Below are positions 26,533 to 34,545 of a stretch of 40,793 nt of DNA, piece by piece (positions within the stretch are counted from its first letter, which is position 1; every line of letters begins with the position of its first letter). The stretch spans positions 1-40,793 of the forward strand of contig JAJQEJ010000023.1 of NCBI GenBank assembly GCA_021201735.1, in the 5' to 3' direction. A program made the translations under genes and the position numbers. This DNA comes from Oscillospiraceae bacterium. Its GTDB lineage: Bacteria > Bacillota > Clostridia > Oscillospirales > Oscillospiraceae. Below the pieces are notes generated by a model. The model had not been told where the DNA came from, made no database searches, and saw only the letters and a list, made by a program, of their open reading frames with translations.

Positions 26533-27630
26533 TTATGCGGGCGCTTCCGCCCCGCTCGAAATCTCCACTTCGCTGTTCGTCGGCACAATATTAACGTAGG
26601 TTCGCCCTGCGCCAAAGACAATGGGATTTCCGTCGAGATCTTCATAATAGAGCTGCCCGTCCGGATAGGATTTGCTCCAGACAATATCAATGAGCTGCCC
26701 GCCGCAGGCGTAATAGCCGGTGCCGCTTCCGCTCAAATCCACCGTGATTCTGCCCGCGCTGTCGCCCGATATGGCGTTGCAGGCGGTGCGCAGCACAAGC
26801 ACGTTGGTCACACCGATCTGTTCGTCCGTGTTCCCGTCCACGTAGGGCGCGCCGTATTCCTCCACCCAGTAGAGCCCCGCGTCGCTGTCGTATGTAAAGA
26901 CCCCCGTCTTGTAGTAGGAGTACGGCACGGTCAGCACGGCGGCGTCCACGCCGTCCTGCGGGGTGCCGTCGGCCGCGAACTGCATCTCATACGAATAGCC
27001 GTCTGCATGCGTCAGGCGGTAGCTTGACGCTGCAAGGGTGCGCTCAATCGCCGTCCCCGTTGTCACCATGCTGTGCTCGAGTCCGTTGGCCTTTTTGCGC
27101 GCCGCGTCCCGCCAGAACAGATTCGACTCCGGCGTCTGCCCGCTATAGGGGCCGTTCACCCCGTCCATGGCGTCCACACCCCACTGCCTGATCTTTGTAT
27201 ATGCATCCGGACTGCCGCCGGCGTGGAGATAGATGGCGTCGTGTCCGAGCGCAAGCTCCAAATAGTAGGGGCGCGCCGAGCGGACCGACCCGATCATCTC
27301 CACATCCTCCACGCTCTGGTACACGGCGAGCATCCGCGTGATGCCGCCCTCGGCGAGCACCTCATAGATGATATCCGCCTGCGACTGCCCCAGCTGCGGC
27401 ATCGCCTGCTTTAAATTGTTGAGCATAATCGCGACCGGACGCCGGTTGGCCGCCTCGTCCGAGATTGGAAGCCCCGTCAGGGGACTGAGCGCCCCGTCAT
27501 ATGGCGGCTCGGTCTGCTCCGCCGCAAAGACAGGCACCTCATGTTCGAACGCACCTATCTCCTCTCCGGCGCGGCAGCCTGAGAGCGCAAGGGCACCCGC
27601 AAGCAGCACCGTCAGCCATTCTTTTTTCAC
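26533..27630 (-). CDS. DUF3048 domain lipoprotein (YerB-like)
   Basis: 365 residues from GTG 27630, chosen because GGGAGG lies 9 bases upstream and because it gives a lipoprotein signal peptide (MKKEWLTVLLAGALALSGC) with lipobox LSGC; the frame continues 26 codons further 5' but without such a signal. After the lipidated Cys the mature protein has the DUF3048 features 'SPLTGLPI', 'RPVAIMLNN', 'PQLGQSQADIIYE', 'EGGITRMLAVYQ' and 'VRSARPYY'. YerB-type lipoproteins sit outside the membrane; their function is not established. It is transcribed away from the DUF4364 gene and ends about 90 bases before the yceD promoter. Confidence 0.9.
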   Translation of the reverse strand: MKKEWLTVLLAGALALSGCRAGEEIGAFEHEVPVFAAEQTEPPYDGALSPLTGLPISDEAANRRPVAIMLNNLKQAMPQLGQSQADIIYEVLAEGGITRMLAVYQSVEDVEMIGSVRSARPYYLELALGHDAIYLHAGGSPDAYTKIRQWGVDAMDGVNGPYSGQTPESNLFWRDAARKKANGLEHSMVTTGTAIERTLAASSYRLTHADGYSYEMQFAADGTPQDGVDAAVLTVPYSYYKTGVFTYDSDAGLYWVEEYGAPYVDGNTDEQIGVTNVLVLRTACNAISGDSAGRITVDLSGSGTGYYACGGQLIDIVWSKSYPDGQLYYEDLDGNPIVFGAGRTYVNIVPTNSEVEISSGAEAPA

Positions 27631-27722
27631 ATCTGCATGCCTCCCGCGCCGCATTTCGAGCAAAAAACAATATACTTTATCATACTCCTCCGCCGCATTT
27701 TCTGTCAAGCGGAGAAAAATGC

Positions 27723-27751
27723 TTGTCTAATGCATCCTGCTCCGATATAAT
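27723..27751 (+). promoter_or_regulatory. Sigma-A promoter for the DUF4364 gene
   Basis: TTGTCT (27723-27728), 17 bp, TATAAT (27746-27751); a second overlapping TATAAT lies at 27751-27756. Transcription would begin near 27758-27763, which excludes the ATG at 27755 as the start codon. Confidence 0.8.
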
Positions 27752-27772
27752 ATAATGATCATGGGAGGTGAT

Positions 27773-28315
27773 GTGCGCTTGGCACGGCAGGGTTTTATAC
27801 ATGACAAGATGGATCTCAAATTTCTCGTGCTCTATCTGATGGCACGGGTTGCAGCGCCCATTGACCTGCACACGCTGACAGATTTGTGTTTTTGTGACCA
27901 GGGCGTGGACTATTTCGAGTTTTCCGAAGCGGTGCCGGAACTGGTGGAGACGGGCCATCTGGCGCTCATAGACGGGCTCTACAGCATCACCGACAAGGGG
28001 CGGGAAAACGGCCTTGCCTGCGAGAGCAGCCTCTCCCAGTCCATTCGCCGCCGCTGTAACGCAAGCCTCGCGGAGCTAAACGCCGTGCTGCGCCGTAACG
28101 CCCAAGTGCGCGCCGCCGTCTACCCCCGCCCTGACGGCGGGTTTGCGGTCACGCTCAATCTGGATGATGAAAGCGGCAGTCTGCTCGCCATCTCCATGCT
28201 CTCCCCCACGCTGGAGCAGGCGGAGCAGCTCTCCGCCGGGTTCAAGGCGAAGCCGGAGCGCATCTATAACGAGCTGCTCGACACGCTGTTGGAAAACGCG
28301 CGGGAGGAATCATAA
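27773..28315 (+). CDS. DUF4364 family protein
   Basis: About 180 residues from GTG 27773; TTG 27779 is an equally possible start, as the ribosome site GGGAGGTGAT spans 27763-27772. The sequence follows the DUF4364 pattern of a winged-helix fold: 'DLKFLVLYLMARV', then 'PIDLHTLTDLCF', 'VDYFEFSEAVPELVETGHL' and 'YSITDKGRENG'. The family is found in Clostridia next to core genes and is thought, from its fold, to bind DNA; targets are unknown. It stands alone between a divergent lipoprotein gene and convergent sigE, with its own promoter and hairpin. Confidence 0.85.
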   Translation: MRLARQGFIHDKMDLKFLVLYLMARVAAPIDLHTLTDLCFCDQGVDYFEFSEAVPELVETGHLALIDGLYSITDKGRENGLACESSLSQSIRRRCNASLAELNAVLRRNAQVRAAVYPRPDGGFAVTLNLDDESGSLLAISMLSPTLEQAEQLSAGFKAKPERIYNELLDTLLENAREES

Positions 28316-28322
28316 ACTATAA

Positions 28323-28353
28323 GCCGCCGCCTGTCTCACAAACAGGCGGCGGC
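28323..28353 (+). terminator. Hairpin after the DUF4364 gene
   Basis: GCCGCCGCCTGT (28323-28334) pairs perfectly with 28342-28353 across a 7-base loop, 8 bases after the stop codon. No T-run follows, so termination here is likely but not certain. Confidence 0.6.
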
Positions 28354-28517
28354 GCAGATTGAAGACAAAAGGGATCGGCTTGCAAGACGGAAAGGAAGAA
28401 AGAGTGAAAGACTAGCCCGCAGGCTGTTTCGGAGCACAACCGTCCGTAGGGCGGCACTTAGTGCGGAGATAACCCATCAGGGGTGTCTTTCGCGTGCAAT
28501 CGTCCGCCCGCAGGCGA
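28354..28517. other. Non-coding gap, no gene recognised
   Basis: Between the DUF4364 hairpin and the sigE terminator I see no convincing reading frame, RNA gene or promoter. The stretch has a purine-rich start and several short GC-rich repeats ('cgtccg', 'cccgcagg'). Confidence 0.5.
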
Positions 28518-28555
28518 CATTTTTGCAATCATATTACGGTTTGATTGCAAAAATG
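28518..28555. repeat. 14-bp perfect inverted repeat
   Basis: CATTTTTGCAATCA (28518-28531) and its exact complement (28542-28555) around a 10-base loop. It abuts the sigE terminator stem. Its T-run on either strand could aid termination of both converging genes. Confidence 0.75.
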
Positions 28556-28588
28556 CCTCAGCTTGTAGACATAGTCTACAAGCTGAGG
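28556..28588 (-). terminator. Terminator of sigE
   Basis: CCTCAGCTTGTAGAC (28556-28570) pairs perfectly with 28574-28588 over a 3-base loop. On the - strand it is followed by 'catttttgc'. It begins 4 bases after the sigE stop codon. Confidence 0.88.
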
Positions 28589-28592
28589 CGAT

Positions 28593-29315
28593 TTACATCA
28601 TCTTCAAGATCTCCCGTTTGAGGCGGGAAATAATGCGCTTTTCCAGACGGGAAATGTAGGACTGCGAGATGCCGAGGAGGTCTGCGACCTCCTTCTGGGT
28701 GCGCTCCGGCCTGCCGTCGAGGCCGAAGCGCATGGTGATGATCTGCCGCTCCCGCTCGTCGAGCTTCTGCACGGCGCTTTGCAAAAGCTGTCGGTCCACA
28801 TCCTCCTCAATCGGCTTCATGACCACGTCGTTATCCGTCCCGAGGATGTCGGACAGGTGCATCTCGTTGCCATCCCAGTCGGAGCTAAGCGGCTCGTCGA
28901 ATGAGACCTCGCTCTTGAGGTTGGAGGTTTTGCGCAGATGCATCAAAATCTCATTTTCAATGCAGCGCGAGGCGTAGGTGGCAAGCTTGATATTCTTGGC
29001 GGGCTGGTAGGTACCGACCGCCTTAATGAGCCCAATGGTGCCGATGGAGATGAGATCCTCAATCCCCACGCCGGTATTTTCAAAGCGGCGGGCGATGTAG
29101 ACTACAAGGCGCAGATTGTGCTCAATGAGCTTGGCCTTCACCTCCTCGCTCTCCTCCTCGAGCCGCGCAATGAGCTCCGTCTCCTCCGCTTTGGATAGTG
29201 GCGGGGGCAGCGTGTCGCTCCCGCCGATGTACATAATTTTCGCGGGCAGGTGCAGCCCCAGCTTGGCGAGCGCTTGCATGATTGCGGCGTAAAGTTTCCG
29301 TATGGTTCCCCTCAT
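28593..29315 (-). CDS. sigE: Sporulation sigma factor SigE (pro-sigma-E)
   Basis: 240 residues, ATG 29315, preceded by GGAGGAGG. This is the early mother-cell sigma factor of endospore formation. The N-terminus carries the inhibitory pro-sequence and the conserved processing region '[15 protein letters not shown]', which SpoIIGA cleaves. Region 2 ([50 protein letters not shown]) and region 4 ([34 protein letters not shown]) are complete. It lies 17 bases after spoIIGA, the normal order. The sigG gene that often follows is absent; a terminator and a converging gene are found instead. Confidence 0.97.
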   Translation of the reverse strand: MRGTIRKLYAAIMQALAKLGLHLPAKIMYIGGSDTLPPPLSKAEETELIARLEEESEEVKAKLIEHNLRLVVYIARRFENTGVGIEDLISIGTIGLIKAVGTYQPAKNIKLATYASRCIENEILMHLRKTSNLKSEVSFDEPLSSDWDGNEMHLSDILGTDNDVVMKPIEEDVDRQLLQSAVQKLDERERQIITMRFGLDGRPERTQKEVADLLGISQSYISRLEKRIISRLKREILKMM

Positions 29316-29332
29316 TACAATCCTCCTCCGAA

Positions 29333-30184
29333 TTATGCGCCAATCAGGGCGCTGTAACCGCCGCCGTCGGTGAGGCGGGTGGGCGAGAGCGCAACCAAGA
29401 TGCCGCCGTACTCCTCTTTTCCAACCTTGACCTGATCCATCCGTAGCGCCAGCAGCAGGCCGCATTCCACCCCCACCGCCTGATACGGCAGCAAACGGCA
29501 GCGGCCCTGCCACTGCGTGCCGTCGAACGCCCCCATCGCCTCGACCGGATGGCGCAGCGCGTCCGAACTGGGTGCCTCCCCCACCGGGAAGAGGGCCGCG
29601 AGCTTCTCCCCCTCCGCCACCATGACAGGCCGCCCCGTCACGGGATCTGTGAGGGTGTTGCCCGTGTCCACAAGGGCCGTGAGGGCAACCCGTTTCTTCC
29701 CCAGTGTCAGCACCGCGGGCACGGTCTCCCGGTATGTATGCGCGGCGGAGCGCTGGAACACAAATGTAATGACCACATAGCACGCCGCCGCTGCAAGGAG
29801 AATGAGCCGCAGATCCATGGAGGAATAAATAATCCCGTTATGCACGTGCAGGCCCTGCCCGCCCAGCAGCTCAAGCGCGAAGATCGCCCCCCCGAGCGCC
29901 GCGGAGACGGCGAAAAACACGAGGCACACGCGCAGCAGGCGTTTGATCCCTCCGTATGCCGTCAGCACCATCAAAACCGCCACACCGATTTTACACAGGG
30001 GGGATTCCAAAAACGACATATGCGGCAAAAACACCACCGACGCATACGCGCCGCCCACAAGCGCCCCGAGCGCGATTCTCCCCCGCCGCAGCACCTCGCC
30101 CGTGAGCCGCCCCGCGGCGAGCAGGAGCAGGTAGTCCAGGACAAAGTTCAGCAGAAACACACAGTCTATGTAGACAACCGTCAT
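29333..30184 (-). CDS. spoIIGA: Sigma-E processing peptidase SpoIIGA
   Basis: 283 residues. Membrane aspartic protease that cuts the pro-sequence from sigma-E in the mother cell after engulfment signalling from the forespore. Residues 1-150 hold about five membrane segments (for example [17 protein letters not shown] and [17 protein letters not shown]). The C-terminal cytoplasmic domain has the catalytic motif '[11 protein letters not shown]' with Asp173. The ATG follows a GAGAGGAAGG site. It forms an operon with sigE and has a sporulation-type promoter region upstream. Confidence 0.95.
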   Translation of the reverse strand: MTVVYIDCVFLLNFVLDYLLLLAAGRLTGEVLRRGRIALGALVGGAYASVVFLPHMSFLESPLCKIGVAVLMVLTAYGGIKRLLRVCLVFFAVSAALGGAIFALELLGGQGLHVHNGIIYSSMDLRLILLAAAACYVVITFVFQRSAAHTYRETVPAVLTLGKKRVALTALVDTGNTLTDPVTGRPVMVAEGEKLAALFPVGEAPSSDALRHPVEAMGAFDGTQWQGRCRLLPYQAVGVECGLLLALRMDQVKVGKEEYGGILVALSPTRLTDGGGYSALIGA

Positions 30185-30225
30185 CCTTCCTCTCCCTCTC
30201 TTGCGGACTAGTATAAGCAGGCATG

Positions 30226-30305
30226 ATTATACCCTGTCCCCCCGCGCAAAAGCCGTCAGATACGGGGGACAAAAAGTAAGAAGTTGGATGGCGAAAGCGA
30301 CAAAA
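30226..30305 (-). promoter_or_regulatory. Candidate Spo0A-dependent spoIIG promoter
   Basis: On the - strand TATAAT (30226-30231) is preceded at 22 bp by CTGACG (30254-30259). The Bacillus subtilis spoIIG promoter is known for the same unusual 22-bp spacing, bridged by Spo0A. Further upstream TTTTTGTCC (30267-30275) and TTTTGTCGC (30297-30305) partly match the 0A box (TTTGTCGAA). The second overlaps the tail of the sleB terminator, so it could be coincidental. Confidence 0.55.
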
Positions 30306-30347
30306 TGCGCCGCCTGCCGGGATACGATTCCCTCAGGCGGCGCATTT
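30303..30347 (-). terminator. Terminator of sleB
   Basis: AAATGCGCCGCCTG (30303-30316) is the perfect complement of 30334-30347. On the - strand the stem follows the sleB stop by about 6 bases and is followed by 'tttgtcg'. The loop can form a further short stem. Confidence 0.8.
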
Positions 30348-30353
30348 CCGTTT

Positions 30354-31031
30354 TCAGGCGCAGAAGCGGTGCTTGCCGATGATTTTAATGAGCGGGCGGC
30401 TCCAGATCCAGCTGTTCGTCGCGGTGGCAGGATTGAAGTAGTAGATCGCGCCGCCGCTGGGGTCAACGCCGTTTAACGCATCCTGCGCGGCACGCACCGA
30501 CGTGTCGGAGACCGGCTGGTTAATCTGCCCGTCGAGCATACAGGAAAACGCGCCCGGCTGGTACACAACGCCCGCAATTGTATTCGGGAAGATGGGGCTG
30601 TCGACGCGGTTTAAGATTACCGCGCCCACCGCCACCTGCCCGTTATATGGCTCTCCCCGCGCCTCTGCGGATATGACCCGCGCCAGCATCTGAACGGTGG
30701 ACGATTGGGCGGTGGAGGCGGTCGTCGTTGAAGTATCCTGCATGCCCAGCGCGCGCAGTGTGGACGGCCCGACCACGCCGTCGGCAGTCAGCCCGTTGGT
30801 GCGCTGAAAGTACTTGACCGCGTCTGCGGTGGAGGAGCCGTAGATGCCGTCCACGGTGCCCGTATAGTAGCCCCATCGCTGCAGCTTTGTCTGGATGGTG
30901 CGCACCGTGTCGCCTGTCGCGCCCTGCTGATAGGACGCCGCCTGCGCGGATTGGGCAAACGAGATCAGGACAATATTGATGGCAAAAAGAATCGCCAGTG
31001 CTACAATCAGACGCTTTCTGCTCTTCGTCAT
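30354..31031 (-). CDS. sleB: Spore cortex-lytic enzyme SleB
   Basis: 225 residues from ATG 31031; the ATG five codons upstream overlaps the ribosome site GGAGGG and is not the start. Residues 1-32 are a signal peptide ending 'AQAA'. Residues about 35-97 are a peptidoglycan-binding domain (GDTVRTIQTKLQRWGYYTG, DGIYGSSTADAVKYFQ, DGVVGPSTLRAL). Residues about 113-225 are the SleB/CwlJ hydrolase domain with catalytic Glu123 in 'VISAEARGEPYNGQVAVGAVILNR'. The enzyme degrades muramic-lactam cortex during germination. The usual partner ypeB is not next to it. It has its own sporulation-type promoter and terminator. Confidence 0.93.
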   Translation of the reverse strand: MTKSRKRLIVALAILFAINIVLISFAQSAQAASYQQGATGDTVRTIQTKLQRWGYYTGTVDGIYGSSTADAVKYFQRTNGLTADGVVGPSTLRALGMQDTSTTTASTAQSSTVQMLARVISAEARGEPYNGQVAVGAVILNRVDSPIFPNTIAGVVYQPGAFSCMLDGQINQPVSDTSVRAAQDALNGVDPSGGAIYYFNPATATNSWIWSRPLIKIIGKHRFCA

Positions 31032-31062
31032 GTGAGTTCCCTCCAAAACCAGATTTGCACCT

Positions 31063-31091
31063 AGTGTACGGATTTTGGACGAAGAATATTC
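31063..31091 (-). promoter_or_regulatory. Sigma-E/sigma-K-like promoter upstream of sleB
   Basis: On the - strand GAATATT (31085-31091), 14 bp, CGTACACT (31063-31070). The sigma-E consensus is about GKATATT, 13-15 bp, CATACAMT, so this differs at one base in each box. CGTACACTA also nearly fits the sigma-K -10 (CATANNNTA). The start of transcription would fall about 25 bases before the ATG. Confidence 0.55.
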
Positions 31092-31149
31092 TGGTTATAA
31101 ATTCCAATTCCAGCGAGCGGTACAGCCACCCGCGTGGAAATCAAACACG

Positions 31150-33186
31150 TTACCTGCGCCCTCTGTGCCGGCTGCGGCGGTTGCCGGTTTTTTGCCCGCC
31201 GCGCTGTGCGTCTTTTTTCTCTTCCGGCTTCACGCGCGGCGTAATGGCAGCGCCGCCGGGTATGGCAAAGGTAATCTCACCGCTCGCCTGATCGGCGGCA
31301 ATACACATCACCTCCAGCAGCGTCCCGATGGAATAGGTCTGTCCGCGCGTCCCCGTGAGGCTCAGGCGCACCTCGTCGTACTGATAGTGGTCGTCCGGCA
31401 GGTTGATTGCGGGGAGAAACCCCTCGATTCCGTTTTGCAGTGTGACGAACAGACCCATTTTTGACGCGCCGGACACTGCCGCGGGAAAAACCTCCTCCAG
31501 ATGACCCCCCATATATTCCGCCATATAGCGCTTTTCAATCTCCCGCTCGGCATTTTGCGCAGCGAGCTCCCGCGCGGAGGACTGCGTGGCGGCGCGCGCG
31601 GCAGCGGCGGTGAGTTTTTTCAGCGCCGCGCCGCGCGGTTTGCCCGCAATCTGCGCGCTTAAAATGCGGTGCACCATCAAATCGGGGTACCGCCGGATGG
31701 GGGAAGTGAAGTGGCAGTAAAACTCCGCCGCGAGGCCGAAATGCCCCAAATTCTGCACGTCGTAACGCGCCTTCATCAGCGAGCGGAGCACCATCGTGCT
31801 GATCATCAGCTCCTCCGGCGTCCCCTTTGCGGTGCGCAGCACCTTCTGCAGGCTGTAATGGTCCGCCTCCTTGAGGTCGTAGCCGAGCGGCGCAAGCATG
31901 GCGCGCAGGTTTTCCGTCTTCTCCAGCGACGGCTTTTCGTGGATGCGGTACACGGCGGGCAGCTTATGCTCGCACAGGTGCTTTGCAACGCACTCGTTCG
32001 CGCAAAGCATAAACGACTCAATGAGTGCCTCGCTGACCCCCTGTGCGCGCTTTTCCACGCTCTGCGGCTTTCCCTCCGCGTCGCAGACAATATAACTCTC
32101 GCCGCTCTCCAGATCGAGGCTCCCGCGCGCGCGGCGGCGACTTTCCAGCACGCTCGCGAGCGCCGCCATGTCGCGCAGCATGGGCAGGATATCCCCGTAC
32201 CGCGCCTCCAGCGCCGCATTGCCGCCGGAGAGGAGGCTGTTGCAGTCGTCGTAGGTCATACGCTCGGTGGTACGAATGGCCGTCTTTTCGATGCGGTGGC
32301 CCAGCACACTCCCGTCCGCGCCGAGCGTCATGATGCAGGAGAGGCATAGGCGCGTGACCTTTGGATTGAGTGAGCACACGCCGTTCGAGAGCGCGACGGG
32401 CAGCATCGGCACAACCTGATCGGCATAGTAGACCGACGTGCCGCGCGTAAACGCCTCCTCGTCCAGCACAGACCCCTCACGCACGTAATGGCTGACATCG
32501 GCGATGTGCACGCCCAGCGTCCAGTGGCCCGCGTCGTCCTTCTCCAGCGAGACCGCGTCGTCCAAATCCTTCGCGGAGGCGCCGTCGATGGTGATGATGC
32601 GGGTATCGCGCAGATCCAGCCGCCCTTGCAGCGCGTCCTCCGGCACCTCCTGCGGCACCTCCTCCGCCGCCATCAAAACGGCGGGCGGAAATTCTTTTTC
32701 GATATCGTAATGGTAGAGGATCGCGTCCACCGCCGCCGCGCGGCTGGTCGCGGGACCAAAGGTCGCCCGAAGCGTACCTGTCGGCACGTGGTTGCAGCAG
32801 CCGAAGCTCTGTATGGCGACCGCCGCCCGCTCCCCTGCCCGCGCGCCGCGCGCCTTGCCGAGGACTTGAATACGGCGGGGCAGGCGGTCGCTGTCCGGGG
32901 TGAGCCACAGCTCCTTCCCCTGCCGCTCCAGCGCGCCGATGACCACGCGGTTCGCGCGCTCAAGCACCTGCGTCACCACCGCGACATTCCGGTCGCCCTG
33001 CGCCTCGGCCTCCACCGCCGGTTGAATGCTGACCAGATCGCCGTTCCACGCGCCGCCGCCGCGGTGCGGGGGGATGAAATAGTCCGCCTCGCCGTTCTGG
33101 GGGGCGACAAAACCAAAGCCCCTTCCTGATGCCTGATAGCGGCCTGTTACCTCATTTTCTTTTATTTTTCCTTTTCCGTTTGCCAA
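31150..33186 (-). CDS. rnr: Ribonuclease R
   Basis: 678 residues, with TTG as start (AGAAAGGAATG about 7 bases upstream). A 3'-to-5' exoribonuclease that degrades structured RNA. N-terminal cold-shock-like domains (about 1-140, 'GRGFGFVAPQNGEADYFIPP') are followed by the RNB catalytic core with the acidic cluster 'IDGASAKDLDDA' (Asp201, Asp207, Asp209, Asp210). Further RNB motifs are 'GVHIADVSHYV', 'IHEKPS' and 'HFTSPIRRYPDLMVHR'. An S1 domain lies at about 565-645 and a Lys/Arg-rich tail ends the protein. Gene order secG-rnr is typical of Firmicutes; smpB, which often follows, is not here. Confidence 0.96.
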   Translation of the reverse strand: MANGKGKIKENEVTGRYQASGRGFGFVAPQNGEADYFIPPHRGGGAWNGDLVSIQPAVEAEAQGDRNVAVVTQVLERANRVVIGALERQGKELWLTPDSDRLPRRIQVLGKARGARAGERAAVAIQSFGCCNHVPTGTLRATFGPATSRAAAVDAILYHYDIEKEFPPAVLMAAEEVPQEVPEDALQGRLDLRDTRIITIDGASAKDLDDAVSLEKDDAGHWTLGVHIADVSHYVREGSVLDEEAFTRGTSVYYADQVVPMLPVALSNGVCSLNPKVTRLCLSCIMTLGADGSVLGHRIEKTAIRTTERMTYDDCNSLLSGGNAALEARYGDILPMLRDMAALASVLESRRRARGSLDLESGESYIVCDAEGKPQSVEKRAQGVSEALIESFMLCANECVAKHLCEHKLPAVYRIHEKPSLEKTENLRAMLAPLGYDLKEADHYSLQKVLRTAKGTPEELMISTMVLRSLMKARYDVQNLGHFGLAAEFYCHFTSPIRRYPDLMVHRILSAQIAGKPRGAALKKLTAAAARAATQSSARELAAQNAEREIEKRYMAEYMGGHLEEVFPAAVSGASKMGLFVTLQNGIEGFLPAINLPDDHYQYDEVRLSLTGTRGQTYSIGTLLEVMCIAADQASGEITFAIPGGAAITPRVKPEEKKDAQRGGQKTGNRRSRHRGRR

Positions 33187-33276
33187 GTGTTACATTCCTT
33201 TCTAGTGTGCAGCATGGTTATATTTATGCATTTTATTCCGTCTCTACTCCTTGCATCGTCTACCAAAAAACAGAAA

Positions 33277-33305
33277 AAACGCCTTCCCGTATGTGGGAGG
33301 CGTTT
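33277..33305 (-). terminator. Terminator after secG
   Basis: On the - strand AAACGCCTCCC pairs with GGGAAGGCGTTT (one bulged base), followed by a run of Ts ('ttttttctgttttttgg'). It separates secG from rnr, so rnr depends on readthrough or a promoter of its own, which I could not locate with confidence between 33187 and 33276. Confidence 0.9.
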
Positions 33306-33316
33306 CATCCGTGCAT

Positions 33317-33556
33317 TCAGATCAGACACATAATCATGGACAGCACCATAAAGGCAATCGCAACCCATTTGGTCACACGTGCCAGTTTCGCATCCATGCT
33401 TTTGGACTTGTTTCTGGATAAAAAGGAATCCGAATTGTTACCGGTGATCACGCCGGACATCCCTGCGTTCTTACCGGACTGGAGCAGTACGATCAACATC
33501 AAGATCAACCCCACCACAACCATGACAATAGATAAAACCAATTGCACCGTAGTCAT
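33317..33556 (-). CDS. secG: Preprotein translocase subunit SecG
   Basis: 79 residues. Small membrane subunit of the SecYEG channel that aids protein export. It shows two hydrophobic helices (about 5-25, VLSIVMVVVGLILMLIVLLQ, and 58-78, WVAIAFMVLSMIMCLI) joined by the conserved 'QSGKNAGMSGVITG' loop. A GGAAGAG site precedes the ATG. The length is normal for the family. The giant secreted proteins of this window would use the same translocon. Confidence 0.94.
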   Translation of the reverse strand: MTTVQLVLSIVMVVVGLILMLIVLLQSGKNAGMSGVITGNNSDSFLSRNKSKSMDAKLARVTKWVAIAFMVLSMIMCLI

Positions 33557-33617
33557 ATTCCATCTCTCTTCCTTTTCAAGGCCGGAGCGGCCACATCATT
33601 CACATACAGTTTGTATT

Positions 33618-34436
33618 TTAGCACATCCCGCCACAAAAAGCAAGTCTTTTCTCTGGAATCCCATTTACAGGATCCCACTCCAGAGGTAAATTCCAATCAA
33701 GGCTGTAGGGGCTGTTATCCCTTGTCTTGATATCCTCGTAAATGGCTCTGCGTTCACTGCTGCTGGTGCTTCCCCAGTATTCATAACCCATGAGATAGCT
33801 ATCCATCATCTCATCCCAGGAGGAAAAGCGCTCCTGAATGATCTTTGCAATCTCCAGGGACTTCTCAATCGACTCTTCTTCTGTATAATAGCCCGCTGTA
33901 TAGTACCAGCCCGCCAACGATATCGCGCGGCAATAATCCCATGCATCAATGGCACCTGCCCCGTTCTCAAGATAGTATGGGTAAGCCTTGGCCAGATACA
34001 ACGCCTCATCCGGATCCTCAACCTGGTATACGCTCGTTATGTAAGCGACACGTTCATCCTCCGTCATATCAGATATGCCGTCAGCGTCCAGCATCTCCAT
34101 AATTTCAGCGTAACCTTCACGGTGACCGCCTTCTTCCATCAACCACACAAGTGTTTCATCGGCACTTGCGCGATCTGTTACGCCCCATGAACTCTCCAGC
34201 GCGTCGATTTCCCTTTCTTTGTTTGTTGCAGTTGGTTCTAATCCGCCCAGCAATGTATAGTCACCACCGTTTATGTCGGTCAGAACCGCATAGGTGCCGT
34301 TTATCCAAAGCAGTACGTCGGACACTTTGTTCTGTTGAGGTTCCTGAGATACAGCTGCTGTAGCGTCTTGTTGCAGGTCCGATGCATTGTTGGAATTAGA
34401 CACACAGCCCGCCAGCAGTGACAGCACCACACCCAA
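33618..34436 (-). CDS. DUF1266 lipoprotein with a frameshifted signal peptide
   Basis: 272 residues if translated from the TTG at 34436, which lacks a ribosome site. A good site (AGGGAGGAAAC) and ATG at 34467 lie upstream, but in another frame. Skipping one base of the five-T run at 34446-34450 (A on the coding strand) would give MKNLILKPVPLGVVLSLLAGC, a complete lipoprotein signal with lipobox LAGC. The mature part matches DUF1266: 'SSWGVTDRASADETLVWLMEEGGHREGY' in two pieces, then 'AWDYCRAISLAGWYYTAGY' and 'FSSWDEMMDSYLMGYEYW'. The family's function is unknown. Either the gene is inactivated or switchable here, or there is a sequencing error. Confidence 0.75.
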   Translation of the reverse strand: MGVVLSLLAGCVSNSNNASDLQQDATAAVSQEPQQNKVSDVLLWINGTYAVLTDINGGDYTLLGGLEPTATNKEREIDALESSWGVTDRASADETLVWLMEEGGHREGYAEIMEMLDADGISDMTEDERVAYITSVYQVEDPDEALYLAKAYPYYLENGAGAIDAWDYCRAISLAGWYYTAGYYTEEESIEKSLEIAKIIQERFSSWDEMMDSYLMGYEYWGSTSSSERRAIYEDIKTRDNSPYSLDWNLPLEWDPVNGIPEKRLAFCGGMC

Positions 34437-34503
34437 TGGTACAGGTTTTTAAGATAAGATTTTTCATGTTTCCTCCCTCATATTATCTATAATAACGGAG
34501 GTA

Positions 34504-34532
34504 ATCATACCATTGATTGCAGAAAAGTTCAA
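34504..34532 (-). promoter_or_regulatory. Promoter for the DUF1266 lipoprotein
   Basis: On the - strand TTGAAC (34527-34532), 17 bp, TATGAT (34504-34509). Transcription would start about 30 bases before the ATG at 34467, which supports that upstream ATG as the ancestral start. Confidence 0.65.
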
Positions 34533-34545
34533 CCATTAAAAAGGC

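Noticed and set aside
28354-28517. Small non-coding RNA gene in the gap before sigE
   Set aside because: No promoter or conserved fold was recognised; only short GC-rich repeats.
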